Source: Bullera alba
Taxonomy: Eukaryota; Basidiomycota; Tremellomycetes; Tremellales; Bulleraceae
Reading direction: 5' to 3'
Length of the DNA stretch: 64,000 nucleotides
Assembly: GCA_001600095.1 (NCBI GenBank)
Contig: BCIX01000001.1
Location: forward strand, 1,922,001-1,986,000
Numbering within the stretch: the first letter of the stretch is position 1; each line of letters starts with the position of its first letter. The notes under the pieces are model-generated. The model was given only the letters and a program-made list of their open reading frames with translations, was not told the DNA's origin and did no database searches. The position numbers and the translations under genes were made by a program. Shown one piece after another: positions 50,401 to 60,159 of the stretch.

Positions 50401-52713
50401 CAGACGCTGCAACGAAAGAGCTCCTACAAAAGCTGAAGAAGAGACCGACTATCTCTCGGCAGCCAACGGGGAAGAGTGATGGTGGACGCAGTGCAACGGT
50501 GTCGAATGGCGCTCTGCCGCCGCTACAGCGGACTGTCACGGAATCCTCACTTGGCAGCGGACCATCGATGCTGAAACGAACCAACTCGGTGGCACATGCT
50601 CTACGATCTCTGGCCACAATGACTGGATTCTATCCAAGTGAATCGCCCGAAGCAGTACAACCAGTGCAGGACCCATTGACCGATACGATCCAGCCGACAC
50701 TTGGTGGCTCGGGATATAAATCGCCATACCCCGATGCTTCCCACGAACGGATCACGCCAAACAATCCTCAATCCAATCTGAGTTCCTCGACGGCAAGCAA
50801 GATGCGCAACACTATGTCGATGACGTCGTCCATTTCGACAAGAGTATCGCCCTGGGACGCTCCGTTGCCCGCTGTAGAGGCCGCAGTCGTCTTGGAGGCG
50901 TTGACGGAAGAGGACGCTGAGAGGCTCAGGATGAGAAGATTGAAGGGCAGTCAGGCGGGAGGAGATGCAGATGGTAGACTTGGTAACAACGGTCTGTCCC
51001 GTCCCCATGAGTTTGGATTGGGTATGGTCGCGAAAGAGGTCAAGGATGATGTTCTGCCTTTAAAGTCCGGTTTCTTCGACTGGGCCGTCGAGTACTTCAA
51101 GGAGCCGCAAATGAAGGTGAGTTGCATCAGGCATCCGCTTAGCTTAACGGGGATGCGTGGCTGATCCGGTGCAGGCACCCGACGCAGATGAACCCGGTAG
51201 CAAGACGTACAACCAGCAGGCGTGGCGACATCTCCGGAATGAAGGTTTGGTCGAGCGCAGCAAGGCAAATGAGGAGCACGCAGGTGGGTAGAGCTGTAAC
51301 TCGCTCTGGACTTTTCCGCTAACAGGCTCTAGCATCACACGCCTGGGACCAGGACGCAGGTGTTTTGCACAATGACGCTTGGCCGTTACAACTTGCCTTC
51401 CATTCCTTTGACCCGGTGCTGGCGGTGACGGATGACAGCGATAGCATTTGGTGAGAGCTCGTTCCTGCTCAGCGTCAGTCCAAACGAGCTGACCCATTCT
51501 ATCAGCATTTGGGACTGGAAGTACCGTGCCAAGATGAACAAGTTCAGCAATACCAACGTCGCTGGGTCCAGCATTTCCAGTATTCACTTCATCAACGAGA
51601 TGGCTTCGTCACTTATGCTCACAGCGTCGAGTGAGTCAAACTACGCAGCCTCTGTATCAGAGCTAACGTCGCCATAGCCGAAGGCAGTGTGCGGATATGG
51701 AGGGACTACGATAAGCCGGGACAGACGCAGCTAGCCTCGACGTTCCGAGCTGTGTCAGATATTCACCCCGTTGGCCATTCCAGTGGTGTCTTGACGGCCT
51801 GGCAACAACAATCTGGCCATTTGCTTGTTGGTGGTGACATGAAAGTGGTCAGGCTATGGGACGCCACAGTCGAGAGGCATCTCAGAGTAGGTCCGGAGGC
51901 AGGATGTAGAAATCCAGACGCTGACTGCAATACAGGACATGCCGACTCAGGCTGGATCCAATCTGACCGCCATCAGCTCCGACGAGCCTGATGGCAATGT
52001 CTACGTTACTGGATTCGGAGATGGTGTCGTTCGACTCTTTGACAAGCGGAGTGATTCGGCAGAACAGGCCGTGGTCCACATTTGGCGAAAGCACCATACC
52101 TGGATTCAGAGTGTGCACGTTCAGAAGGGAGGCCTGAGGCAACTGATCACTGGAAGGTGAGCTGGTTGAACCGGAACCGTCGATGAAGCTGACTCCCATG
52201 CAGCATGAACGGAGAGGTTAGGATCTGGGATGTGCGATTTCCCGACAAACCTTTATACGAGGATAGCGTTCAGCCCCATGGGTTGACCGCGCTGTCCGTG
52301 CATTCGGGCGCACCAGTCATGGCTTCGTGAGTAGTGGAATAACATCATATTTTCATGAAATGCTGACGCGGTGATAGAACATCTGCGCCCTCTGGTCACT
52401 CGACTCGTCAGAAGCTCATCATACAAGGCTTTGCCGATCCAACACAGCCAAAGACCCTTTCCACCATTGGCATCCCTCTGTCACCGAGCTACAACATGGT
52501 TCAAAGGCCCGCCGGGTTCATGCCCTCGGCGGCATCGCTAATCTTCCATCCTGTAAGTCCCCATACTTATAACTCACTTCCATGCTGACGCTCGAGCAGG
52601 TCGAGATGGTCGTGGCGGCCGCTGGAGTCGACACCTCAGGCACGGTCAAACTGTTTCGGTGTCCGACACCTCGGGCTCAACTATCTTGGGAAAACTTGAA
52701 CGGCGTGCATTGA
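47439..52713 (+). CDS. KOG1: KOG1/raptor (Mip1), TORC1 regulatory subunit
   Basis: Substrate-recruiting subunit of TOR complex 1, which couples nutrients to growth. The ATG at 47439 ([14 protein letters not shown]) is the first ATG in frame. The N-terminal caspase-like RNC domain shows [20 protein letters not shown], then [20 protein letters not shown] and [18 protein letters not shown], then [17 protein letters not shown]. The large central exon (to about 51116) encodes HEAT repeats (for example [37 protein letters not shown]). A Ser-rich linker precedes the C-terminal WD40 repeats ([35 protein letters not shown]). It stops at the TGA 52711-52713. Confidence 0.96.
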
Positions 52714-52839
52714 GCGGCGTCTTCAATCGGATCGCCGGTGTATCAGTTGTATAATTCATTGCGCTATATCGTGTAGGGCATTGTTACTTGTTAGGATACA
52801 ATGCATGGAATCGATACAACAAGGCGTGCAAGCGCGGTG

Positions 52840-54057
52840 TCATACAAGAACGTGACGCTGAGCATTGGGCACGTAGACGATGTTGTCACCCATGGTCGAC
52901 GCGACACCGTTCGGACCCCAGGTCTTGTCATACCCATTCCTCTTCTCGTGCTCGGCTATAGCCTCTTCACCCTTGAGATACACGCTATCGATGCTGTCCT
53001 CTGTGAGACCTCTTGCCTTCGCCGCCGCGATCATGCGATCCAGCTCGTCCTTGACCTTCTCCCTCTTGAAGTAAGCGGTCCGTGGGTAGAACGTGATTCT
53101 GGGCCGGGTGGGCTTGAACTCGGGCACCGAGTCCCTTCCTAGCGCTCGGAGAATCACCTGTTCCGCAAGCGTCTGGGGGTATGTATCAGCTGGACGCCCC
53201 ATGGCCAGGCAATCGACGCAGCTCACGTAGTCTCCGTCTGGGCGGTTCAAGTTGTGAGGTCTCGCCATGTTGACGTGCGGGTTGGTGATGACCCGTGCGT
53301 AGTGCAGGTAGTTGGGTGAGTGAGAGTGTGGTAGCAGACCGTGTGTGATGAATACGTCGCCCGCTTTGGCTTCGATCTGGGCGAACTTCTTGGCTGAGCT
53401 GCAGTGCTTGAACAAGAAGCCAAAGGGCGGATCGAGGCCTTCAGGATGGTCCAAGAGGTAATCGCATATACCTAGACGGACTCAGCTTCTCCTAGACGTA
53501 ATTATCAGTCTGCTCACCCTTGATACCGTCCTCGCACAGGGCTGTACCTCCACCTCGTGCCGGGATATCGGTGAAGCAGTGGATGATGGTCAGGGCGTTA
53601 CCGCTGGAATCGAGGAAGAGTCGGTACCTTGTCGCGTCAGTATAGTCTTTCTAAGCACCACGTACCAGTCCTCGTCGATGTGCCATCCAGTCAGATCCTC
53701 ATACTTTGTATCCTCCGTCTGCTTGGCTCTGGCCTCGCTGCCAAAGTTGCAGATGAACTGGTCGCCATAGTATCGCTCCCTCACTGGGTCGATGGCATCC
53801 TCCCCTCCAACGATCTCGCACATCTTGGCCCAGGCCTCTGGGCAGAACTCGGCCGCTGGCACCTCGCGGTGTCTTGGAAGCTTGGTGTATTCTTCTTTCC
53901 ATGTTGACTTGTCGTTCGGGTCATAGCCTAGCCTGATCCAGAGATCGGACATCCATTCGTCAATGTACTTTTGCTTGATCGCCCCGGGAACGCGCAGCCA
54001 GCCGTGCTCGACAAAGTGTCGCTGGTCTTCTGGCGTGAGATGCTTGTACTGCCGCAT
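52840..54057 (-). CDS. Phytanoyl-CoA dioxygenase (PhyH) family protein
   Basis: Fe(II)/2-oxoglutarate-dependent oxygenase of the PhyH superfamily. Three or four exons. The N-terminus HLTPEDQRHFVEHGWLRVPG is the classic PhyH opening. GWHIDEDWYRLFLDSSGNAL carries the HxD iron ligands, and ARGGGTALCEDGIKGI follows. The block GDVFITHGLLPHSHSPNYLH and the following ARVITNPHVNMARP likely hold the distal His and the 2-oxoglutarate-binding Arg. The C-terminal 100 residues are extra compared with the shortest family members. The substrate cannot be told from sequence. I chose MRQYKHL (54057); a frame continues to an ATG at 54183, but that piece looks like leader. Confidence 0.85.
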
Positions 54058-54435
54058 GGTTTGCTGTGAGTAAGATGGAGGGGGAACATTTCGAACAAGT
54101 CGCTCCCGAGTTGACCGTTTATATCGTGGAAATACAAGTAGGAGACATCGAGACAGCTGGTCACACGATGTTCGGACCGGCATGAAACGGTCCGGTCATC
54201 TCCGTCGGCGTGACTGAACGCGAGTTGCCGGTGGACGAGGTACCGTGACTGCACCTTGATTGTCAACGTCAAGCCGGCAGCGAAGGCTTGACAGGCTGTG
54301 ATCTTCTGAGTCGCATTGTATACTGAGCAACAGGTCAGTTTGGGGGAGACTTTGATGCGAAGACAGGCAAAAAGAGAACGACTCGGTCTGCGAACATCTG
54401 AAGGGGAGGTGGTCAAAAACACAAAAATGTAATCG
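54058..54435. other. Intergenic region, 378 bp
   Basis: Promoter and leader of the PhyH gene. The bases next to 54436 are the 3' trailer of the tRNA, with an oligo-T run on the minus strand. Confidence 0.45.
54423..54427 (-). terminator. RNA polymerase III terminator of the tRNA
   Basis: Five T residues on the minus strand begin eight bases after the tRNA 3' end; another T-run follows shortly after. This is the usual Pol III stop signal. Confidence 0.7.
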
Positions 54436-54518
54436 GGTTCAGCCGTGGATCGAACACGGGGCCTTCTGCAGACTCGGAATTACCCAAAGCAGAAATCATA
54501 CCTCTAGACCACAGAACC
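54436..54518 (-). tRNA. tP(UGG): tRNA-Pro, anticodon UGG, with a 12-nt intron
   Basis: The minus strand reads GGTTCTG TG GTCTAGAGGTATGAT..., the usual eukaryotic tRNA-Pro D-arm. The anticodon stem is TCTGC/GCAGA with loop TTTGGG-T, anticodon TGG. A 12-base insert (TAATTCCGAGTC) sits one base 3' of the anticodon, the standard intron place. The T-arm is CCGTG TTCGATC CACGG. The acceptor stem GGTTCTG/CTGAACC has one T-T mismatch at pair 6; the other six pairs are good. Length 83, or 71 after intron removal. A Pol III stop follows. Confidence 0.9.
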
Positions 54519-54990
54519 ACTATGTTTGACGGCTTTTGTGCAATCTATATACCCTTCAAACAAATGCCCAGTCCCACAGGTCATCATGGACATGAGGTAC
54601 GCGCCATGAGCCGACGCTAGCAGTCAACCTATCACACTATATATGTACTATACTAGGGCTCGCTGTGATGTCTTCTGCAACAGTCTGCACACAAGAACCA
54701 AGACTGCCCCTTCTCGTGACTGTTGCTGCGCTCCTTCTTGGCGACGGCCGTATCCGAGACTTGCCACTCCGGCCCGGCTTGGCCGATGGTCCGACCACCT
54801 TTCGACGAGGCATCGACAGCTGTTCGACCTGACGCGACGCCCCCAGTGTCCTCAATGCCTCAAGGCTACTCAAGTCCTCCTCAAGTGTCTCGACGCCGTC
54901 TGTTCCAGACTCACGCCACCTCAAGTCATGAACACACACACAAGGTGAAACTGGCGTGGAAGGATATCCAAAGAGGATGATTGAACGTCG
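54519..54990. other. Region upstream of the 54991 gene, 472 bp, possibly partly coding
   Basis: Open stretches occur in several frames: plus from 54668 (starts MSSATVCTQEPRLPLLV) and from about 54720 (RSFLATAVSETCHSG), and minus at 54637-55113. None can be tied to a family or chosen over the others. One of the plus frames may be an upstream exon of the next gene, since a GTGAAA donor-like site occurs at 54943. Confidence 0.35.
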
Positions 54991-55838
54991 ATGGGACATT
55001 GGGAACCCGAAGCGATTGGTCAGCGACGGTTCAGATATGTCTATAAAGACGAAGGCCAGGAAGTGCAGGATCTCTTCCCGTTGTACACAGCCCTTTACCC
55101 GCCGTCTCGCCACCGAGGCCAGGCTTATCCATCCGTCCCCCGCATTCGAACGGTGCTGTCAGCTACTACTGGATGTAGGCAGGGTGCAAGTCGATCTCCA
55201 TCTTCGACCCTTGCTGTGCGGTATCACAAGGACTGCCACTGTGAACCCACCCTCGCCGAGCCGGTCGCCAGGTATCATCCCATAGAATTGACGCTTCAAG
55301 TATGTCATCGACTCAGTCTGTCAATCACCCTATCGATCGCGATCTGACGTTCGTGGTATAGTGCTGAACATATCCGTGATTCCAGAACCACACATCTCCC
55401 CAGGTTGGCCTATGGATCTCTACCCTCCGGTATACCCCCGTCGACCCGCTGTACCTATCTCGACATGGGGCAGCTCCCTCTGCGGCACCTCACGGCTCTC
55501 AGGCGGACCAAAGACATAGACTACGAGACTGGGGGAACTTCAAATGGACCAAGGACATGGGTTACGAGCACGAACGCCACGTCAAGTTCCTCCAGCCGGC
55601 GTCATTCCAAGTGCTCAACGCCGATGACACCTCTTTCACCTACAACACTACCAGCCTTCGAGAGACGAAGGGGAAAAAACCTCAAAGTGAGGAAACCCCT
55701 TCGCCGAGACTCAAACACGACACTAAGTCAACCCGCCCACCCCGCTCACTAAAGCTCCTTGATGGTAAACTCGAGGAGATCTGCCCCAAGCCCCAGCAAG
55801 GCCACCCTCAGACAACCGTCTTCCTCCTCGTGTCGTAA
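54991..55838 (+). CDS. Unidentified protein, 253 residues, two exons
   Basis: Two long open frames join in phase 0 through one canonical intron (GTATGT at 55300 to TTCCAG at 55385). Exon 54991-55299 starts MGHWEPEAIGQRRFRYVYKD and contains LFPLYTALYPPSRHRGQ. Exon 55386-55838 contains VGLWISTLRYTPVDPLYL, WGNFKWTKDMGYEHERHVKF and SFQVLNADDTSFTYNT, then a basic Ser/Pro-rich part and a Leu-rich end. I recognise no family. The agreement of two long frames argues for a gene, but the true start may lie upstream. Its middle shares DNA with a minus-strand segment at 56006-56049, and its 3' end lies antisense to another open segment (55749-55961). Confidence 0.45.
55506..55590 (+). repeat. Inverted duplicated segment, left arm (with a 41-bp internal direct repeat)
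   Basis: 55506-55527 (GACCAAAGACATAGACTACG and two more bases) and 55563-55590 (TACGAGCACGAACGCCACGT and the next eight) match, in reverse complement, the continuous segment 56006-56049 with about three mismatches. Between the two parts this arm has extra DNA. The start (GGACCAAAGACATAG...) recurs 41 bases on as GGACCAAGGACATGG..., so the extra DNA looks like a tandem duplication. Confidence 0.8.
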
Positions 55839-56049
55839 CCTCATATCGCTGTACTCGGCCATCATGGGCACGAGGGTGGTCACCAGCTTGGCCAGTACGG
55901 CCAGCGTCTCGACTGAGGGATCCGAGGCGATTCGGGCAACAGCCCGCGGAACAGGAACAACCTAAGCGTTAGTGTGCACGGCCGTAACATATGTTGCCAA
56001 ATGATGGAACTTGACGTGTCGCTCGTGCTCGTAGTCTATGTCTCTGGTC
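55749..56049 (-). CDS. Possible coding fragment on the opposite strand (unidentified)
   Basis: On the minus strand 55961-55749 reads VVPVPRAVARIASDPSVETL, then VLAKLVTTLVPMMAEYSDMR and ADLLEFTIKEL with a TAG stop; it is helix-like and coding in style. Just upstream, 56049-56003 can encode RDIDYEHERHVKFHHLA, nearly the same peptide as in the plus-strand gene at 55.55 kb. Joining the two needs a short intron with a weak GTTACG donor. No start exon is found further upstream. This may be the 3' end of a gene or a gene relic. Confidence 0.3.
56006..56049 (-). repeat. Inverted duplicated segment, right arm
   Basis: The reverse complement of this 44-base segment matches 55506-55527 plus 55563-55590. 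It lacks the 41-bp internal duplication seen in the left arm. It may therefore represent the ancestral form, or a clean deletion. Confidence 0.8.
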
Positions 56050-56462
56050 AATCTGAGCTTTCATATGTATCCATTACATCCGCCTTCGACGCGATGCTGA
56101 TTCGAGTCGAGCCTGGCGTAGTGGTTTCATATGATTCTGCACGACAGTGACTGGTATACACTTCTCGCTGGTCAACGAGTGGCAAGTGGCGTGTGGAAGT
56201 CACGACTCCGCGAGAGCTCGTGGGGAGTCAGAGCGTAATTCTTGCACTCGAATGCACATTGGACGATCGACGCGCCACACTCGGATGGGTTTCAATACAT
56301 CGCCATAAGAGGTGGACGACGAGTCAAGGCAGAATGTGCCGTCCGCATTTGATGCCCGGCTGCGGCTCGCACTGTCCACATCCGCTCACGACGCAGCGGG
56401 ACTAGCAACAGCCACCCGGCGATCCAATCGCACAGCTACCACATGTTACATCCCGTGCCAGA
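56050..56462. other. Intergenic region, 413 bp
   Basis: 3'UTR of the CHR transporter gene and unexplained sequence. Open frames at 56193-56405 and 56312-56539 (plus) carry no recognisable motif; the second runs into the transporter gene as antisense. Confidence 0.4.
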
Positions 56463-58190
56463 CTATCGAAGCTGAACGCCGTACCATGCCATACCAGCCA
56501 GACCTCCCATCGGGATCGCCGCCCAAGGCGGGATATTGAACATCTTGCAACCGACATACGCCCCACTACTGACCACCGCCCAGAATGGATCCGAGGTCAA
56601 CGGACCCGAGAACGTCTGCCCGTCTATTCCTTGTCCATCTGGCGATTGATACACGTATCCCACTAGGAACAACTGCCAAACGGCGCTGAAAACCAATCCG
56701 GATGCAGCGGCATTCAGGCCGCGAATCACCGATCGCACAATGGGCTTCTCCCGGACCGAGGCGTAGAATGGCAGTAGGCCGATTTTGAGTAGGATGCCAG
56801 GTGAGAAGATGCCTATGTAGCCGAGTATCGCGCCGAGAGGTCGATACCCGGGATATGCGAGGAATCCAAGGGCTACTGCAAAGTTGAAGTTGGGTCCCGG
56901 GAATGCTTGCCTAGGTGTCTGTCAGTACGGATGGTTGTGCACGGGTTCTCCCAAAGAGCTCACAGGATCGAGAAGACTAGGAGGAAGTCACGAGAGCTGA
57001 CCCAGCCTGAAGACGTCTCAGTATGGCCTTCAACGTTCACCGACGATACTACTCACCCGGAACGACGACATAGTCTCGCAACAGCGGAATGACCACAGGG
57101 CCACCGCCAAAGATGATGGTACCGGCCAGTATGATGTTTGCGAAGAACTGAACACGTCGTCAGCCACCACCCGCCTAGCAAGAAATTGTTGATGACTCAC
57201 ATCGAGACCCCTGGGTACCGATTTCTCAGCATTACTCAAGCCCGCACGCGTAGCCAGCGGGACGATGAGAAGCAGAACAAAGCCACTGACGAGGGCAGCT
57301 GCGATACGAGTCGATACCACATTAAGGACTGTGCTCTGACTGTGACCGACCACAGGAATTGCGTCCTCCACGGCTTCCGCGTCCGATTGATCCACGATGC
57401 CGCGACGTCGGACAGAGGTGGTGTCGCCGGGCGCGCCTAGCGACTGATCCTGCTCTGGTGCTCTGTGCAATCGTTCAGATGATCGTGTCAGGTCGAGCGG
57501 AGTCGTAGCTGGGGTCGCTGTTCCATCAGTTGGCGCGATACTATCCAGCATTACGTCCTCTGTGCGTGCTGTCGGAGTACGGGTTGATCCTGCTATTCTG
57601 AGCCATGGTCGCACAAACCACTGCCTCCGGCGATCCCACAGAAGCGTGACGAGTCCTCCACTGGCTATCAAGGTCGGATACATCCATGGCGCGTGGTAGC
57701 AGATCCCGAAACTGGCACTAAGCCATACCAGGCAAGTCGTGACGACGTCCATTGATGCCGCTGTACCGAGCTGAACTGCAGCAACTGCGATTAGGCCGAC
57801 TGCTGCAGCGTTGAGCCCGGTGAAGAAGGCCAGCACCAGCTCGGGCAATTCGTCTGGGATCCTACTGATGGCGATACCGATCCCTGCCATGCCTAGAGCG
57901 CCCGGTAGTGACCACAGGAGGAACGCGAGGAGAGCCGGTATGACGCCGTGTTTCACTGCGGCTATCGAGAATGCCAGCTGGGTCGATCCTGGACCAGGGA
58001 GCGCGTTCCCCAGCGCGAACAAGTCGAGAAAGGTCACTTCATCCACCCATCGCAATTTCTCCACGAACCTCTGTCGAAGCAGGACAACATGTACGCCAGG
58101 TCCACCGAAAGAGGTGAATCCGAGATCACCGTAGTGACGCGCAACGTGCTTTAATCGCCTGCTGAGCGATTCCGACGCCACCCCAGGCAT
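56463..58190 (-). CDS. Chromate/anion transporter, CHR family, two-domain (long) type
   Basis: Membrane transporter of the chromate ion transporter family, in which a duplicated CHR domain gives 10-12 helices. Domain 1 starts soon after the ATG at 58190: GDLGFTSFGGPGVHVVLLRQ, then LDLFALGNALPGPGSTQLAF. A hydrophilic loop of about 130 residues (Thr/Arg/Asp-rich) links to domain 2, which repeats the signature as IIFGGGPVVIPLL and FSILQAFPGPNFNFAVALGF. The protein ends GLAGMAWYGVQLR and TAG at 56465-56463. Family members export chromate or take up sulfate/chromate; direction cannot be told from sequence. Three or four introns lie in the second half. Confidence 0.93.
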
Positions 58191-58752
58191 CGTAGTTGAG
58201 AGTGAGTCGAACGAAGGAAGACATCATGAGCGAGATGTACGGACTGACTGTTTGAGTTGGGATCACGGCGAGATGAAGCAGACAAGGTGCCAAGTCGCAC
58301 CATTTCGAAATTCGCGGCCACGTGCGCGTGTGACTGATCTCTTCACAGGCTTACAAACCTAGAGTACTGATGTTGAGTCCCAAACCGACAGTCGCTGGCA
58401 GTAGCTCTGTCATCGTGATGCAGATTTGTGGCCATCTCCTGTCAACACCGCAAGGTCGCAAGCTTAAGGCTCAATGCAGTACACATCTTTTGTCTGTTCC
58501 TCAGCAACAGCAACCTTGCAAGACAGCCATCGTGCGAGCTCAAAGTAGTTGGTTACGGTGCGCGGAAGCAAAATAACACCATCGTGATCGTGTCACCGTG
58601 TGACACTGTGAAGTGATGGCCAGCTAACTGATACATGCTGTCCTATGCTGTCAGATCTTTGCTGTGCTTGGCTGTAGCTCTGTAACCCAAGCGAAGAAAC
58701 CCAGTCTGCCTACGAACTCGTCGCCTATCGCTACCCTTCACATCAGCTCAAG
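58191..58752. promoter_or_regulatory. Divergent promoter between the CHR transporter and NOSIP-like genes
   Basis: 562 bp between divergent starts. The open frames at 58370-58616 have no motif. No named regulatory site is seen. Confidence 0.45.
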
Positions 58753-59912
58753 ATGGTCTCGTCTCGTAAGTCATCTGTCAACAAAAAATACGGCAGCACT
58801 GACCTTTGTAGATGCGAAAAACAACACCACTCAAGCCAATCTGACCCACTACGAGCGGTCTCTTCTCCGGAAAGAATCGCAAGCTCGCCGTGTTGGAGGC
58901 GAATCGTTCAAGCCCCTCGACTCGTGCTACCTATGCCTCTCCAAGCTCAGCGATCCGGTGTCATGTCAACAGGGACACATGTACTGCCGCGAATGTGTGA
59001 TCTCGAATCTGATCACTCAGAAAGCCACGATCGAGGCGCAGAAACGGGAGATGGACCAGTGGGAAGCCAGGGAGGCGAGGGAGCGAGCCGATGCGAAACA
59101 GAAAGCGAGGGAGAGGGTGGTTCGAGACTTTGAGAGAGGCATGGGTTTGGGAGGAAGTGGACTAGCTGGAAAGACGGTCATGAGCGATAAAGTCGGTGAA
59201 GGAGCGGCCAAGTTCAAGTTTGATCAGTCGACAGTAGAGCGAGTCGCCCAGGAAGCAGAGGATAAAGCCATGAGGACATTAGAAGCGGAACAGCTCGAGA
59301 CGAGAAAGGCGAAACTACCTGCGTTCTGGTTGCCGAGTTTAGCGCCCGAGGGAAAGCTGGAACCAGTCAAGGATATCAAGCTACAGACACTATGTCACGT
59401 CGGTGTGCCTCCTCATCCCCTGTCGTGAGTACTTGAACCAGTAATCCCAGCCCTAGCGTGCTGATCAAGCTATCAGACGGAAAACGCTACTACCAGTCAT
59501 TCTCACCTACCCCGCAGGTGCCAGCAAACCTGGTTGCCCATCTTGCTCAAAGGAGCTGTCGAATTCTACATCCGCTGTTCTGCTGTCCTCGCGGAAGCCG
59601 GCAAGAGCTTCTGAACAGAATGGAGACGAGGACTCTGCGCCGAAGAAGAAGAAGGCGAAGAAGGAGAAAGAGGAGCCATACGTCTGCGGCCACGTTGTCT
59701 GCTTGACATGCTCGGATACGATCGTCAAGCCAGGCGGGAGGTGTTGCGTGTGTGAAGCGGAAGTTGACGATGCAGGAAGAATACCACTCGGCAAAGAAGG
59801 TACGTCGGAAGTAATACACACGGGAGCGGCGCTGACTATGGACGTAGGAACCGGGTTCGCTGCTGCTGGTGGAGCAGAGGTCAAAAAGTCGACAATCGCC
59901 TTCAGGGTCTAA
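58753..59912 (+). CDS. NOSIP-like RING/U-box protein (probable E3 ligase, spliceosome-linked)
   Basis: Exon 1 is only MVSS plus one base. It joins through GTAAGT...TTGTAG to HAKNNTTQANLTHYERSLL, the invariant NOSIP N-terminus. The first half-site follows: DSCYLCLSKLSDPVSCQQGH and MYCRECVISNLITQK. A charged coiled coil (EAQKREMDQWEAREARERAD) comes next. The second half-site has CPSCSKELSN, then VCGHVVCLTCSD and GRCCVCEAEVDD. The exon after PPHPLS is best joined across GTGAGT (59425) to GTGCCAG (59524), giving PHPLSKPGCPSC; other joins are possible. A Lys-rich insert (KKKKAKKEKEE) splits the second Cys site. TAA ends at 59912. NOSIP proteins act as ubiquitin ligases and associate with spliceosomes. 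Confidence 0.88.
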
Positions 59913-60159
59913 GCAAGTGCCACAGTTTGCTGTGCAGTGAGCTGGAGTATCTGTATGGATCCGTCGCGCGGCGAGACAGACTGAGGACAAGGGCAGATCT
60001 ACCTCGATCCATCCTGATCGTGATGGGGTGTATCCTCGCACTGGCATAAACCGTGATCGTCAGTCTCATCGAGGCCGATTGTGGGCGACCCCCTTCCCTT
60101 GTACTTGTTTTTGTCAATATACATGTAAATCAACAACAAAGCCCAGACCTCAATACAGA

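Noticed and set aside
53699..53902. Alternative minus frame within the PhyH gene
   Set aside because: Overlaps the conserved PhyH exon in a different frame.
54637..55113. 158-codon minus-strand frame (…VETLEEDLSSLEALRTLGAS…)
   Set aside because: Protein-like in parts, but it runs opposite to the two-exon plus-strand gene, and no further exon could be joined to it.
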